Origin: Nitrospira sp.
Lineage (GTDB): Bacteria; Nitrospirota; Nitrospiria; Nitrospirales; Nitrospiraceae
Direction of reading: 5' to 3'
Assembly: GCA_031315995.1 (NCBI GenBank)
Contig: JALDRG010000005.1
Coordinates: 62,001 to 126,000 of the forward strand
DNA length: 64,000 nt
How positions within the stretch are numbered: the first letter of the stretch is position 1; every line of letters begins with the position of its first letter. Shown one piece after another: positions 36,264 to 45,132 of the stretch. The position numbers were made by a program, and so were the translations under genes. The notes under the pieces are model-generated. The model was not told where the DNA came from. It did not search any database and saw only the letters and a list, made by a program, of their open reading frames with translations.

Positions 36264-38405
36264 ATGAGAGCCACTCTATCTCAGAAACAGATTCTGTCCG
36301 CAGCCGCGGTGGGCGTAGCGGTGTTTGTCTTCGTGGCGGGACTGAGCATCACCCGATGGTTCGAGGTGGTGGAACTCAAGGCGCTCGATCATCTCGTCCG
36401 TCGCTATGCGGATCCTGCCCGGGCTGATTCCAATCTGCTGTTACTCGCGATCGATGAATCGAGTCTCGACGCGTTCGGTCGTTGGCCATGGCCTCGCGAT
36501 CGATTTGGATACGTCGTGCGGTACCTGAAGCAGGCGGGGGTCAAGGCCGTCGTGTTCGATGTGATGTTCTTCGAGGCGGATGACAATGCCGAAGAATTCG
36601 ACCAATCGTTTGCCGATGACCTGAAGGCGGCCGGTAATGTGTTTTTGCCGATGTTGTTCCAGGCCGAGCCCGCCGCGATTCCGCCGGAGGTGCGGCCTCG
36701 CGCGACGGTCACGGCTGAGCCGTCGAATGCGGGGCAGCCGGCGGTAGAGACGCATCCAGGGGTGAAACTGCCGATCCCGGTGCTGGCGCAGCAGGCGCGC
36801 GGGCTGGGCGTCATCAACCTGTCTGCCGATGCCGACGGTCCGACGAGACGGATTCCGTTGCTGGGGCAGGTGAACGGCGACCTCGTGCCGCATCTCTCGC
36901 TGGCTGTTGCACAATATCTGCTCGGGGCCGAGCGGCTCTCGATCCGAGACGGGCGTATGCAGATTGGTCCGCGCACGATCCCGCTGGGGCCCGACGGGAG
37001 CCTGTTGATCGAATGGCATGGATCTTTGGAGCAGACCTACCATGCGAAGAAGTATTCGATCGGACGGGTCTTGCAGGCGTTTACGCAACAGGAGAAAGGC
37101 GAACGGCCGTCGCTTGACCCGGCGCTGTTCAAAGATAAGGTTGTGTTTATCGCCGGCACGGCCGCGGGACTGTACGATCTTCGCGTCACGCCGTTCTCCG
37201 CCGCGACGCCGGGTGTGCTCATTCACATGGCGGCGTTGGACAATGCGCTGCACGGGCAGGGGCTGCAGGCGGCTCCGGCTTGGTTCTCGCTGGCGACTCT
37301 GCTCCTGCTCTGCCTAGCCTCGGCTGGGACCTTCATGTTGTTTCGCTCCTACTCGGTCAAGTTCGGTGTCACGCTTGGACTGGCGGTGGCCTACTATGGA
37401 GTGGTCGTGCATGCCTTTGCCGGACACGAACGCTGGCTGGAACTGGTGTTTCCCGAAGCGGCCTTGGCGTTGACGTTCGGCACGGCCGCGACCGTCGAGT
37501 ATGTGACCGAAGGGAAGCAGCGTCGTCTCATGCGGGCGGCGTTCGACAAGTACATGTCGACCGAGGTGGTCGAAGAAATCATGCGGAATCCCGAGGCCAT
37601 CAAGCTCGGTGGAGAGAAAAAGGAAATCACGATCTTCTTCTCCGACATTGCCGGTTTCACTACGATCTCGGAAAAGATGTCTCCTGAGGACCTCGTGGCG
37701 TTGCTCAACCGCTACCTGTCGGCGATGACGACCATCATCAAGACCACACATCGTGGCAATGTGAACAAGTATCTGGGCGATGGAATCATGGCGCTGTTCG
37801 GCGCGCCGCTGGACGATCCGAAGCATGCGTCGCTGGCCTGTTACGCTGCGTTGGACTGCCAGGTCGAATTGGCCCGGCTCCGGGAGATCTGGAAGCAAGA
37901 GGGGCTCCCGGTGATCGGCGCCAGGATCGGCCTCAATTCAGGCCCCTGCATCGTCGGCAACATGGGCTCCGACGAACGAATGGAATACACGGTGACCGGG
38001 GACAGTGTGAATCTGGCGTCGCGTCTCGAGGGGGCCAACAAATTCTATGACACGCTGATCCTGATCGGACAGCGGACGGCGGAACTGGCCAAGAACGACG
38101 TTGAAGTGCGGGAGATCGATCTGCTACGAGTGAAAGGCAAACAGGAGCCGGTCGTCGTCTATGAACTCCTAGCCCGCACGGGACAGTTGGAGAACAACAA
38201 ACGACACGTCATCCAGGTTTATCTGGAAGGATTGTCGGCGTATAAGATGCGCAATTTCTCGACGGCCTGCGCCAGATTTTCGGAAGCGGTGGCCCTGGAT
38301 CCGTCGGACGGACCGTCACGGGTGTATTTGGAACGATCCAACAACTATCGACAGACGCCCCCACCTGCGGAGTGGGACGGCGTCTATGAAATGACATCAA
38401 AATAA
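36264..38405 (+). CDS. CHASE2-domain adenylate cyclase
   Basis: A 713-residue membrane signalling protein. One helix (about 12-30) leads to a periplasmic CHASE2 sensor (about 35-340, with DESSLDAFGRWPWPRDRFG). Three helices (about 345-415) lead to a class III nucleotide cyclase. The metal-binding Asp residues are in FFSDIAGFTTISEKM and KYLGDGIMALFGAP, and the ribose/transition-state residues in VTGDSVNLASRLEGA. The last 60 residues look like a TPR unit (YKMRNFSTACARFSEAVALDPSDG). It probably makes cAMP in response to an unknown external signal. It is followed within 26 bp by the SH3 gene and may share its transcript. Confidence 0.92.
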   Translation: MRATLSQKQILSAAAVGVAVFVFVAGLSITRWFEVVELKALDHLVRRYADPARADSNLLLLAIDESSLDAFGRWPWPRDRFGYVVRYLKQAGVKAVVFDVMFFEADDNAEEFDQSFADDLKAAGNVFLPMLFQAEPAAIPPEVRPRATVTAEPSNAGQPAVETHPGVKLPIPVLAQQARGLGVINLSADADGPTRRIPLLGQVNGDLVPHLSLAVAQYLLGAERLSIRDGRMQIGPRTIPLGPDGSLLIEWHGSLEQTYHAKKYSIGRVLQAFTQQEKGERPSLDPALFKDKVVFIAGTAAGLYDLRVTPFSAATPGVLIHMAALDNALHGQGLQAAPAWFSLATLLLLCLASAGTFMLFRSYSVKFGVTLGLAVAYYGVVVHAFAGHERWLELVFPEAALALTFGTAATVEYVTEGKQRRLMRAAFDKYMSTEVVEEIMRNPEAIKLGGEKKEITIFFSDIAGFTTISEKMSPEDLVALLNRYLSAMTTIIKTTHRGNVNKYLGDGIMALFGAPLDDPKHASLACYAALDCQVELARLREIWKQEGLPVIGARIGLNSGPCIVGNMGSDERMEYTVTGDSVNLASRLEGANKFYDTLILIGQRTAELAKNDVEVREIDLLRVKGKQEPVVVYELLARTGQLENNKRHVIQVYLEGLSAYKMRNFSTACARFSEAVALDPSDGPSRVYLERSNNYRQTPPPAEWDGVYEMTSK

Positions 38406-38431
38406 GTGGCCGTGCCGAAGGGGAGGAAGCT

Positions 38432-38944
38432 GTGACACACCCACGATCGCTCGGGGTTCTACTCATCGTCTTGTGGACCAGTGTGTGCCTGTGGGGGACG
38501 GTTGGCTGGGCTGAAACCGTCTATGTTCAAGCCAAGACCGCGCAACTTCGCGCAGGAAAAACCTCGCTGGATGCGGTGGTCGGAAACGTGAAGTTCGGCG
38601 AGTCGCTGGAGGTCGTCGGCCGCGAGGGCAGTTGGATGGAGGTCAAGACCTCAGCCGGTGCGCGAGGATGGATTTTCGCCGGCAAGACGTCGACAGCAAA
38701 ACCGGCCGGCGGCAATGACACGCTGGCCCGGCTCGGTCAGAGTATGCGGGGTGGAGACGCGTCGGCGACCACGGCATCTGCCGGCGCCAGAGGCCTGGAC
38801 AAGGCGTCCGAGGGATATGCCAACCGCACCGGCGTGTCCTCGCGGGACCGAGAGGTGGTGGATCGTATGACCGCCTATCAACTTCCAGACCAGGAGGTCG
38901 AGGAGTTTTTGCGGGAAGGGGGGCTCGGCGAATATGCGAAATAA
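38432..38944 (+). CDS. Secreted SH3-domain protein
   Basis: A 170-residue protein with a signal peptide (about 1-28, ending near GWAE). A bacterial SH3 domain follows (about 28-85): VYVQAKTAQLRAG, FGESLEVVG and GARGWIF. Such domains bind peptidoglycan or protein partners in the periplasm. The C-terminal half is polar, with an acidic end (DQEVEEFLREGGLG). The start is GTG at 38432 with GGGGAGGAAG upstream. The stop overlaps the start of the M48 protease gene by 11 bp, so the two proteins are probably made together and may act together. Confidence 0.85.
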   Translation: MTHPRSLGVLLIVLWTSVCLWGTVGWAETVYVQAKTAQLRAGKTSLDAVVGNVKFGESLEVVGREGSWMEVKTSAGARGWIFAGKTSTAKPAGGNDTLARLGQSMRGGDASATTASAGARGLDKASEGYANRTGVSSRDREVVDRMTAYQLPDQEVEEFLREGGLGEYAK

Positions 38945-39800
38945 CCATGGCATGTGGACGGCTCTGATCGCGCTGTCGCTGACTGTCGCAGGTTGTGCGG
39001 AGGTGCAGCGGGCCGCCGAGGATGCCGCGCGACAGTCCGGTAACCCCCGGTTGGCCGGTGCAATCCACGGCGCGGGGAATGTCGTCGGCAGCCTGCTTCC
39101 CATCGGGTACGAGGAAGAGTCGTCGATCGGGCAGGCGATGGCCTTGCAAGTCGTGGCACGATACGGCGGTGTCGTGGATCAGCCCGAGTTGGTGCGGTAT
39201 GTGAACCTGGTGGGAAGAGCGGTGGCCGACACGTCAGACCGACCCGATATCCCGTACCGAGTCGCGATTCTGGATCACGAGTCGATCAACGCCTTCGCCG
39301 TGCCGGCCGGATATATTTTTGTGACCCGAGGCCTGCTGAGGCAGATCAGGAACGAAGCGGAACTTGCCGCGGTATTGGGGCACGAAATTGCGCATGTGAG
39401 CGAAAAGCATATTCTCGATGTCATTCAACGGAGCAAGCGCCTGGCCGGCGTGACCGAAGCGGGCCTGTCCTATGCGACGAGCAATCCGGCCGCGTTCAAG
39501 GGCGTGATCGATGGCGCCGTCAAGAAGCTGCTCGATGAAGGGCTCGATCAGGAGAAAGAAACCGATGCCGATATGGTTGGAGAGGTCTTCGCCGCGCGGG
39601 TCGGATACGACGCAGGGGCCTATGTGGGGTTACTGATGCGGCTGCGGGATCTCAAGGGCGACGACCGCGCGCTGTTTAAGACCCATCCCAACTTTTCAGC
39701 CCGGATCGATGCGGTACAGAAAACCATTCGCACCAAGCATCTCGCCACCAGCGGAGTGGTGTTGCAAGAACGGTTCTCCCGCATGACCAAACGAGTCTAG
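38934..39800 (+). CDS. M48-family metalloprotease lipoprotein
   Basis: A 288-residue predicted lipoprotein with Cys21 in the lipobox VAGC. The zinc site is His150-Glu151-x2-His154 (GHEIAH), and the third ligand is probably the Glu in the QEKETDADMVG region. This is the M48C layout of BepA/YfgC and LoiP-like proteases, which check outer-membrane protein assembly in the periplasm, without the TPR tail of BepA. Overlap with the SH3 gene by 11 bp suggests a functional unit. It is followed by a palindromic repeat. Confidence 0.9.
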   Translation: MRNNHGMWTALIALSLTVAGCAEVQRAAEDAARQSGNPRLAGAIHGAGNVVGSLLPIGYEEESSIGQAMALQVVARYGGVVDQPELVRYVNLVGRAVADTSDRPDIPYRVAILDHESINAFAVPAGYIFVTRGLLRQIRNEAELAAVLGHEIAHVSEKHILDVIQRSKRLAGVTEAGLSYATSNPAAFKGVIDGAVKKLLDEGLDQEKETDADMVGEVFAARVGYDAGAYVGLLMRLRDLKGDDRALFKTHPNFSARIDAVQKTIRTKHLATSGVVLQERFSRMTKRV

Positions 39801-39808
39801 CAGAAGAC

Positions 39809-39934
39809 TGAAAAAACCCGCCAGCGTTGTTCTCGCATCGTTCAGATCCTCAACGTACCTCTGCAGGTACTGTGGGTACGTTGAGGCACTTCACACGCTA
39901 CGGCCTCGCTGGATGGCATTTTTGAGCCTCCTGG
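39809..39934. repeat. Palindromic intergenic repeat, copy B (best conserved centre)
   Basis: The centre is a perfect 12-bp inverted repeat, CCTCAACGTACC (39848-39859) and GGTACGTTGAGG (39875-39886). Outside it, an arm with TGAAAAAACCCGCCAGCG pairs imperfectly with CGCTGGATGGCATTTTTGA on the right. The order and spacing match copies A, C and D. It fills the gap between two convergent genes and could also stop transcription. Confidence 0.75.
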
Positions 39935-39990
39935 AGATGAGCGTTGAGTGATCCTGCGCCGTTAAGCCAACGCCCCTCAACGGCGGGTGG

Positions 39991-41928
39991 TTAGCTCGCA
40001 GCGCGGCGAAAGCGCAGCGTGCAGGTTGTCCCATTTCCCAAGCTGCTGTTTACCATCAGGGTTCCACCGTTATCTTCGACGAGCCGTTTGACATTGGTGA
40101 GACCCAGGCCGGTTCCATAGTCCTTGGTCGTGAAGAAGGGTTCAAAGATTCGCGCGAGGTGGTCGGGAGCGATGCCGCTTCCGGTATCAGCCACTTCGAT
40201 TTCCACGTCGCCTCCGGTCCCGATCCGGGTGGTCAGAGTCAGGGTTCCTCCTTCCGGCATCGCTTCGCGCGCATTGATCAGCAGGTTCATCAAGGCCTCC
40301 TTGACCTGTTCCGGGTCGACCCGAATCGGAGGTAGCTCGCGCCCGAACCGGTGCTCGACTGTAATGCGCGCATGTCCCCCCTGTGCTTCCCATTGTCTTA
40401 CTGCGGCACGCACCACGCCTTCCGCATCACCGACCGTGAACTCCGGCGGTTTCTGTCTGGCATAGCGAAGAAAGTCGTGGAGACGCTGCGACAGTTTGTC
40501 GACCTCGTCGATAATATAGCGGGCCATTTCCTGGCGGAGCGGTTCTTCCTGCGGGCCCTCCAGCACCACTTGGGCGGAGCTTCGGATGACGCCGAGAGGA
40601 TTGCGCAGATCATGGGCGAGGGCGGCGAGCAGTTGTCCCACTGAGGCCAGCTTTTCCTGCCGAATCAGCTCATCTTGTTGTGACCGAATCGTGCGGAGAT
40701 TTTCTTCCAATACCTCGCGCATGGTGGCGAAACTCGTGGCCAGGTCTTCAATTTCATCACCGGTGTGATAATCGGATGAGAGCGTTGGGGCAAGCGGAAC
40801 GTTCGGGCGGCTGTTCGGCGGCAAGGTCAGATTGAGGCGAAGTCCTTCCGCTTCGCGCTGGAGCGCCATGAGCGGTTTCACGATGCGGTAGCCGACCAGG
40901 AATCCAACGGCCGACAGCACGATCACGAGTCCGAACCCAATCACTCCTACGGTCAGCAGCAGGGAATAGATGGGGGCATAGGTTTCTTCCGGCGCCTGCC
41001 GGATGAAGGCATACCACCGGTTGCCTTCGAGGCTGGCTGGCGTCAGTTGATGACCAAAACGGACCGGCGCCGCCCCGACGATCGCGTCTCGACCCCCGTG
41101 CGCGTCGTCCTCCGCCACCAGCCACAGGGGGCGATTCAATGTCAGCCGATCCATCAACGTCGATGGGATCAAGTGTGCGGTGGGAGGCAGGACTGGGCAG
41201 ATCAGCGGCGTGCCCTGGGTGTCGAGTAACATGGCGTGCCCGGTGTTCCCGATATGGATCGGGAGGATCATTTGTGTGAGAAGGTTGCGGCGAATCACCA
41301 GTCCGACGACGCCGATGGTGGCGCGGTGGTCGTCGTCGAGAATCGGGACGGCCACGTGAACGACCATGTCGTTGGCCAGGGGATCGAACAGCACGTTGCT
41401 CACATAGGCGGTGCCGGGTGGCGCGTGCACGGCTTCGCGCCACCAGGTTTGGTCCGCCTGTTGTGGCGGCAGCAGCGGATCGGTCGAGGCGACGACCTGT
41501 CCCTGACGGTCGGCGATGGTGACACGCACGTAGTGCCGGGATTCATGGGCCCATTCATCGAGGTAGCGTACGATGGCCTGGTCGGTCGGGGGCGGGCTGT
41601 GTGCTGGATAAGCCGATGAGGGGCCATGCGGTGCCTGGTTGGGCGCGGATCGTGCGCGCTGATTGGCGAGGATGACCGGTTGACGGACGTGCTGGGAGAC
41701 GAGGGCCAGCCGGATCGCGCGATCGATTTCATGGTCGACCGCGGCGGCTAATCGGATCGAGGTGGAGCGGGCGATCTCCTGAAACCCCTCTCCGATGGCC
41801 TGCTTGAGGGTGGCAGTGCTGGAGTGGTAGGTCGCCCAGAGCGCGACCATGCCGGGCACGATGCCGACGATCAGCAACGCGACGAAAAACTTCCTCTGGA
41901 GTCCGCCGGATCGTCGTGCGGAGCGCAT
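39991..41928 (-). CDS. Membrane sensor histidine kinase
   Basis: A 645-residue kinase. Helices at about 12-32 and 300-325 enclose a double-Cache-like periplasmic sensor of about 265 residues. A HAMP-like region follows, then the dimerisation and phosphoacceptor segment ALAHDLRNPLGVIRSSAQ. The catalytic domain has NLLINAREAM (N box), DTGSGIAPDHLARIFEPFFTT (G1/F boxes) and GTGLGLTNVKRLVEDNGG (G2). It belongs to the NtrB/ZraS-like group. Its ATG overlaps the stop of the NtrC-type regulator gene by one base (TGATG), so it is translationally coupled. The signal is unknown; Cache domains often bind small organic acids or amino acids. Confidence 0.93.
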   Translation of the reverse strand: MRSARRSGGLQRKFFVALLIVGIVPGMVALWATYHSSTATLKQAIGEGFQEIARSTSIRLAAAVDHEIDRAIRLALVSQHVRQPVILANQRARSAPNQAPHGPSSAYPAHSPPPTDQAIVRYLDEWAHESRHYVRVTIADRQGQVVASTDPLLPPQQADQTWWREAVHAPPGTAYVSNVLFDPLANDMVVHVAVPILDDDHRATIGVVGLVIRRNLLTQMILPIHIGNTGHAMLLDTQGTPLICPVLPPTAHLIPSTLMDRLTLNRPLWLVAEDDAHGGRDAIVGAAPVRFGHQLTPASLEGNRWYAFIRQAPEETYAPIYSLLLTVGVIGFGLVIVLSAVGFLVGYRIVKPLMALQREAEGLRLNLTLPPNSRPNVPLAPTLSSDYHTGDEIEDLATSFATMREVLEENLRTIRSQQDELIRQEKLASVGQLLAALAHDLRNPLGVIRSSAQVVLEGPQEEPLRQEMARYIIDEVDKLSQRLHDFLRYARQKPPEFTVGDAEGVVRAAVRQWEAQGGHARITVEHRFGRELPPIRVDPEQVKEALMNLLINAREAMPEGGTLTLTTRIGTGGDVEIEVADTGSGIAPDHLARIFEPFFTTKDYGTGLGLTNVKRLVEDNGGTLMVNSSLGNGTTCTLRFRRAAS

Positions 41929-43313
41929 CAGCCTGACGGCAGCGACAGGTTATGTTTGGCCATCCGATAACGCAGGGTGTTGCGTGTGATTTTGAGCAGC
42001 CGGCTCGCTTCCGACACGTTGCCCCCGGCCTTGTGCAGTGCTTCTTGGAGCATCGCCTTTTCGACTTCCTCCACCGAGAGTCCCAGCGCGAGGAGCGAAG
42101 GAGTCCCGGCCGGGAGGTCTCCCTTGTGCGGCGGCGTGGACTTCAGCGAGTCCGGGAGATGCTCCGGTGTGATCTCGCCCTGCTTGCAGGTAATGGTCAG
42201 CCACTCCACGACATTGTGAAGTTCCCGCACGTTGCCCGGCCAGGGATAGTGCATGAGCATCGCGAGCGCATCTGCGGTGATCCCTTTGATGCGGCTGCCA
42301 CGCTCCCGACGAGCCTGGTCCAGGAACTGACTCAGAATCGGTTCGATATCTTCCGGTCGTTCGCGCAGGGGCGGCATTCTGAGCTGGTACACGTTCAGGC
42401 GATAGTAGAGGTCCAGGCGGAAGCGCCCGGCCTTGATGAGGTCGGGCAATTCCTGATTGGTGGCGGCGATCACGCGGATATCGACCGCGACGCTTCGCAC
42501 ACCGCCCAGCGGTTCGACTTCATGCTGTTCGAGGACCCGCAAGAGTTTGGCTTGGGCCGCCAAACTCAATTCGCCGATCTCGTCCAGAAACAACGTCCCT
42601 CGATCGGCCAGTTGAAAACGTCCCGGTTTGGACTTCTTCGCGTCGGTAAACGCACCCTTCTCATACCCGAACAATTCGGATTCCAGGAGGTGTTCGGGAA
42701 TGCCGGCGCAGTTCAGGGCCACCATCGGGCCTTGGGCGCGCGGACTGACGAGGTGAATGGCGCGCGCGAGGAGATCCTTGCCCGTTCCGCTTTCGCCCGT
42801 GATGAGCACGGTGGCATCGGTTTGCGCCACCTCTTGAGCGAGCCGCTTGACGAGTTCCATTTCTTTGGAGACGCTGACAATCCGGTCGAAGCCGAACTGT
42901 TCATGCAGCCCTGCCCGCAGGATCCGGTTGTCTCGGGCGAGTTGGCGGACTTGCAGCGCGCGGGCAATGACGATCTTCAGCTCTTCATTGTCGACGGGCT
43001 TGGAGATGTAATCGTAGGCGCCTTTGTGCATGGCCTCGACGGCCGACTTGACGGTGCCATAGCCGGTCACAATGAGGACCGGCACATCGGGTAGCTGTTG
43101 ATGAGCGGCCTCCAGCACGTCCATGCCCGACAGGGCTCCCAATTGGAGATCCGTGATGATCATGTCGATGGAGTCGTGCTCCTGGAGCATGCGGATCGCT
43201 TCGTCGCCGGAGCGAGCCAGGACAAGCCGATAGCCGACAGGTTTCAGCACCAGCTCGAAGAGCCGTCGCATCCGTTCTTCATCTTCGACGATCAGAAGGG
43301 TGGGTGCGTGCAT
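41928..43313 (-). CDS. NtrC-family sigma-54-dependent response regulator
   Basis: A 461-residue regulator. The receiver (about 5-120) has LIVEDEE and the phosphoacceptor Asp in MIITDLQLG. The AAA+ domain has Walker A GESGTGKD, the sigma-54 contact loop as GAFTDA rather than GAFTGA, Walker B GTLFLDEIGE, and the sensor stretch VIAATN. A Fis-type helix-turn-helix ends the protein (GGNVSEASRLLKITRNTLRYRM). I chose ATG at 43313 because the receiver starts there; the frame is open to 43376. It is the partner of the downstream histidine kinase. Target genes cannot be named from the sequence. Confidence 0.93.
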   Translation of the reverse strand: MHAPTLLIVEDEERMRRLFELVLKPVGYRLVLARSGDEAIRMLQEHDSIDMIITDLQLGALSGMDVLEAAHQQLPDVPVLIVTGYGTVKSAVEAMHKGAYDYISKPVDNEELKIVIARALQVRQLARDNRILRAGLHEQFGFDRIVSVSKEMELVKRLAQEVAQTDATVLITGESGTGKDLLARAIHLVSPRAQGPMVALNCAGIPEHLLESELFGYEKGAFTDAKKSKPGRFQLADRGTLFLDEIGELSLAAQAKLLRVLEQHEVEPLGGVRSVAVDIRVIAATNQELPDLIKAGRFRLDLYYRLNVYQLRMPPLRERPEDIEPILSQFLDQARRERGSRIKGITADALAMLMHYPWPGNVRELHNVVEWLTITCKQGEITPEHLPDSLKSTPPHKGDLPAGTPSLLALGLSVEEVEKAMLQEALHKAGGNVSEASRLLKITRNTLRYRMAKHNLSLPSG

Positions 43314-43406
43314 GGCCTCGCAACCGGTTGAGGTGAGTCCTCGGACGAGTGAGGACATGGAACCGTAGCCTACCACTATCGATCGGAGAGAAACAGTGGG
43401 CGTGGC

Positions 43407-44438
43407 TTAGCGAGGATCGGCGGCCGGCGAGGGGCCGGTGGCGCGGGCAGCGGCGGACAGGGCTTCGTTGGTCATTGCCCAGGATAGGTTGCGTTGAAAG
43501 CCCGCATATTTTGCGCGGCGAACGGGACTGTGCGTGAACGTCGCGGCGAAGGTCTGCTCGTCCATCTTCGCCAGGGTCGCAAGCGAGGGGGCGAGGGTGA
43601 GTGCGGAGGGCTGGAAGCTCGGTTCGCTGGATGGTCTGGCTTGGAGGTTGTAGGGGCAGATGTCCAGGCAATCGTCGCAGCCGAAAATCCGGTTACCCAA
43701 TTCTCGACGGAGATCATCCGGTATTGCGGGTTTGTCGTCGCGAAGTTCGATGGTCAGATAGGAAATGCAGCGTCCGGCATCGACGACGTAGGGCTCGGTA
43801 ATGGCACCCGTCGGGCAAGCCTGGATGCAAAGCGTGCAACTCCCGCAGAGATCGGTTCCCGCGTCATCCGGCTCCAATTCCAGGGTCGTCAAGATTTCTC
43901 CTAGGAGCAGCCAGGATCCGAATTCCGACGAGACGAGGTTGGAATGTTTCCCGATCCAGCCGAGTCCGGCCTGCTGAGCCCAGGCCTTCTCCATGACCGG
44001 CCCCGTGTCGACGTACGCCCGGTTGCGGCTGTCCGGGGCCAGGGTGCCGATGCGCTCGGTGAGTCGGGTTAGCCGGTCGCCGAGGACCTTGTGGTAGTCG
44101 AGGCCCCAGGCATAGCGGGCAATGCGCCCATTTCCCGGACGTTCGTCGGCCCGATGGTCTGTGTAATAGTTCATACCCACGGAAATAATCGATCGGCAGC
44201 CGGGCAGGACCCGCCTGGGGTCGGCTCTCCGCTCGGGATCGCGAGTCATCCAGGCCATGGTGGCGTGAAAGCCGCGCCCGAGCCATTCTGCTAGTCGAGA
44301 GAGGAGGTCGCCGGGCGACGCGGGGTGATCCGGGTTCGCGAGTGTGTCTGGTCGTGCCGGCAGGACGCTGATGCCGACGCTGTCGAATCCGAAGTCGAGG
44401 GCGGCCTGCTTGATGGCGGCTGTGAGGGACGCGGACAT
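43407..44438 (-). CDS. queG: Epoxyqueuosine reductase QueG
   Basis: A 343-residue cobalamin-dependent enzyme that reduces epoxyqueuosine to queuosine in tRNA. The two ferredoxin-type clusters are seen in CGSCTLCIQACPTGAI and FGCDDCLDICPYN. Other signatures are YARGLDYHKVL-like AWGLDYHKVLGDRL, and YVDTGPVMEKAWAQQAGLGWIGKH. ATG at 44438 (MSASLTAAIKQ) is the family start; its A is also the last base of the upstream gene's TAA stop (TAATG), which implies re-initiation. No other que gene is in the window. Confidence 0.94.
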   Translation of the reverse strand: MSASLTAAIKQAALDFGFDSVGISVLPARPDTLANPDHPASPGDLLSRLAEWLGRGFHATMAWMTRDPERRADPRRVLPGCRSIISVGMNYYTDHRADERPGNGRIARYAWGLDYHKVLGDRLTRLTERIGTLAPDSRNRAYVDTGPVMEKAWAQQAGLGWIGKHSNLVSSEFGSWLLLGEILTTLELEPDDAGTDLCGSCTLCIQACPTGAITEPYVVDAGRCISYLTIELRDDKPAIPDDLRRELGNRIFGCDDCLDICPYNLQARPSSEPSFQPSALTLAPSLATLAKMDEQTFAATFTHSPVRRAKYAGFQRNLSWAMTNEALSAAARATGPSPAADPR

Positions 44439-44812
44439 TACGGTTTCGTGCACTCGAAACGCACCATGAATTGTCCGGTGCAATGACTGGAGTCGCAGCG
44501 GGTACATTGGCCGGTGATGCTGGTTTTCCAATCCGTGCTTTTCTGATCGAATGTGCAAAACGTGCGGCCTGCCTTGGAGATGGTCGTCCACGGTTTGTTA
44601 GTCCCCGGGAACTGGGCGATGACGCAGCCGGCCGGGATCGGCACTTGGCACTGATGTGTCGGATCGCCCTTCGCCATGCCGAAACTGCAGGAATGCTCGG
44701 TCGTCGCGGACGAGTCAGGCGGGGATTGAGCCAGTCCCTGATCGGGAAGAAACCCCCAGGCGAGTGCGCAGCCGAACAGCAGGGTGAGAATCGGACGAGT
44801 CAGGCAAGACAT
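44438..44812 (-). CDS. Secreted Cys-containing protein of unknown function
   Basis: A 124-residue protein with a signal peptide (about 1-28, ending at GLAQ) and a mature part with eight Cys residues, including CTRCDSSHC. I do not recognise the family. The even number of Cys residues in an exported protein suggests disulfides. Its stop overlaps the queG start by one base, so the two are translated from one transcript, although a link in function is not obvious. ATG at 44812 gives a good signal peptide. Confidence 0.7.
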   Translation of the reverse strand: MSCLTRPILTLLFGCALAWGFLPDQGLAQSPPDSSATTEHSCSFGMAKGDPTHQCQVPIPAGCVIAQFPGTNKPWTTISKAGRTFCTFDQKSTDWKTSITGQCTRCDSSHCTGQFMVRFECTKP

Positions 44813-45132
44813 GTTGGATCAGCTCCGGTAAAAGCCGCCATAGTACCACAGCGGTGGTTTCCACAGCGAACCTTCTGCGGAACGGCTGGTTTGCCGTTCA
44901 GCTGTGGTTCCGTCCATTCTGTCCAAAGACTGTTCAAAAACCACCGTCGATGTATGCGCGGCAAGAACCCGGCGTGGCATAACATGAGGCCAGCACAGGG
45001 AAGGATAGGTGGCATGCTAGTTGCGTCACCGCGGGGTATCGAGTGTCGTACGGACACGTGTGCAGTGAACTCGCACGATGCCTGGTATGAACGGCACGAC
45101 ATTTTTTCGCTTTTGTGCTCGCTGGTTGCACC
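44813..45132. other. Intergenic region of about 320 bp
   Basis: This lies between the divergent secreted Cys-containing gene and the receiver-PAS gene. I see no open frame with protein-like features, no tRNA and no clear terminator. It should hold the promoters of both genes, but no strong -35/-10 pair stands out. Confidence 0.5.

Noticed and set aside
41952..43094. A 380-codon plus-strand frame inside the NtrC-type regulator gene
   Set aside because: The regulator on the other strand has full receiver, AAA+ and Fis motifs; the plus-strand product resembles nothing.
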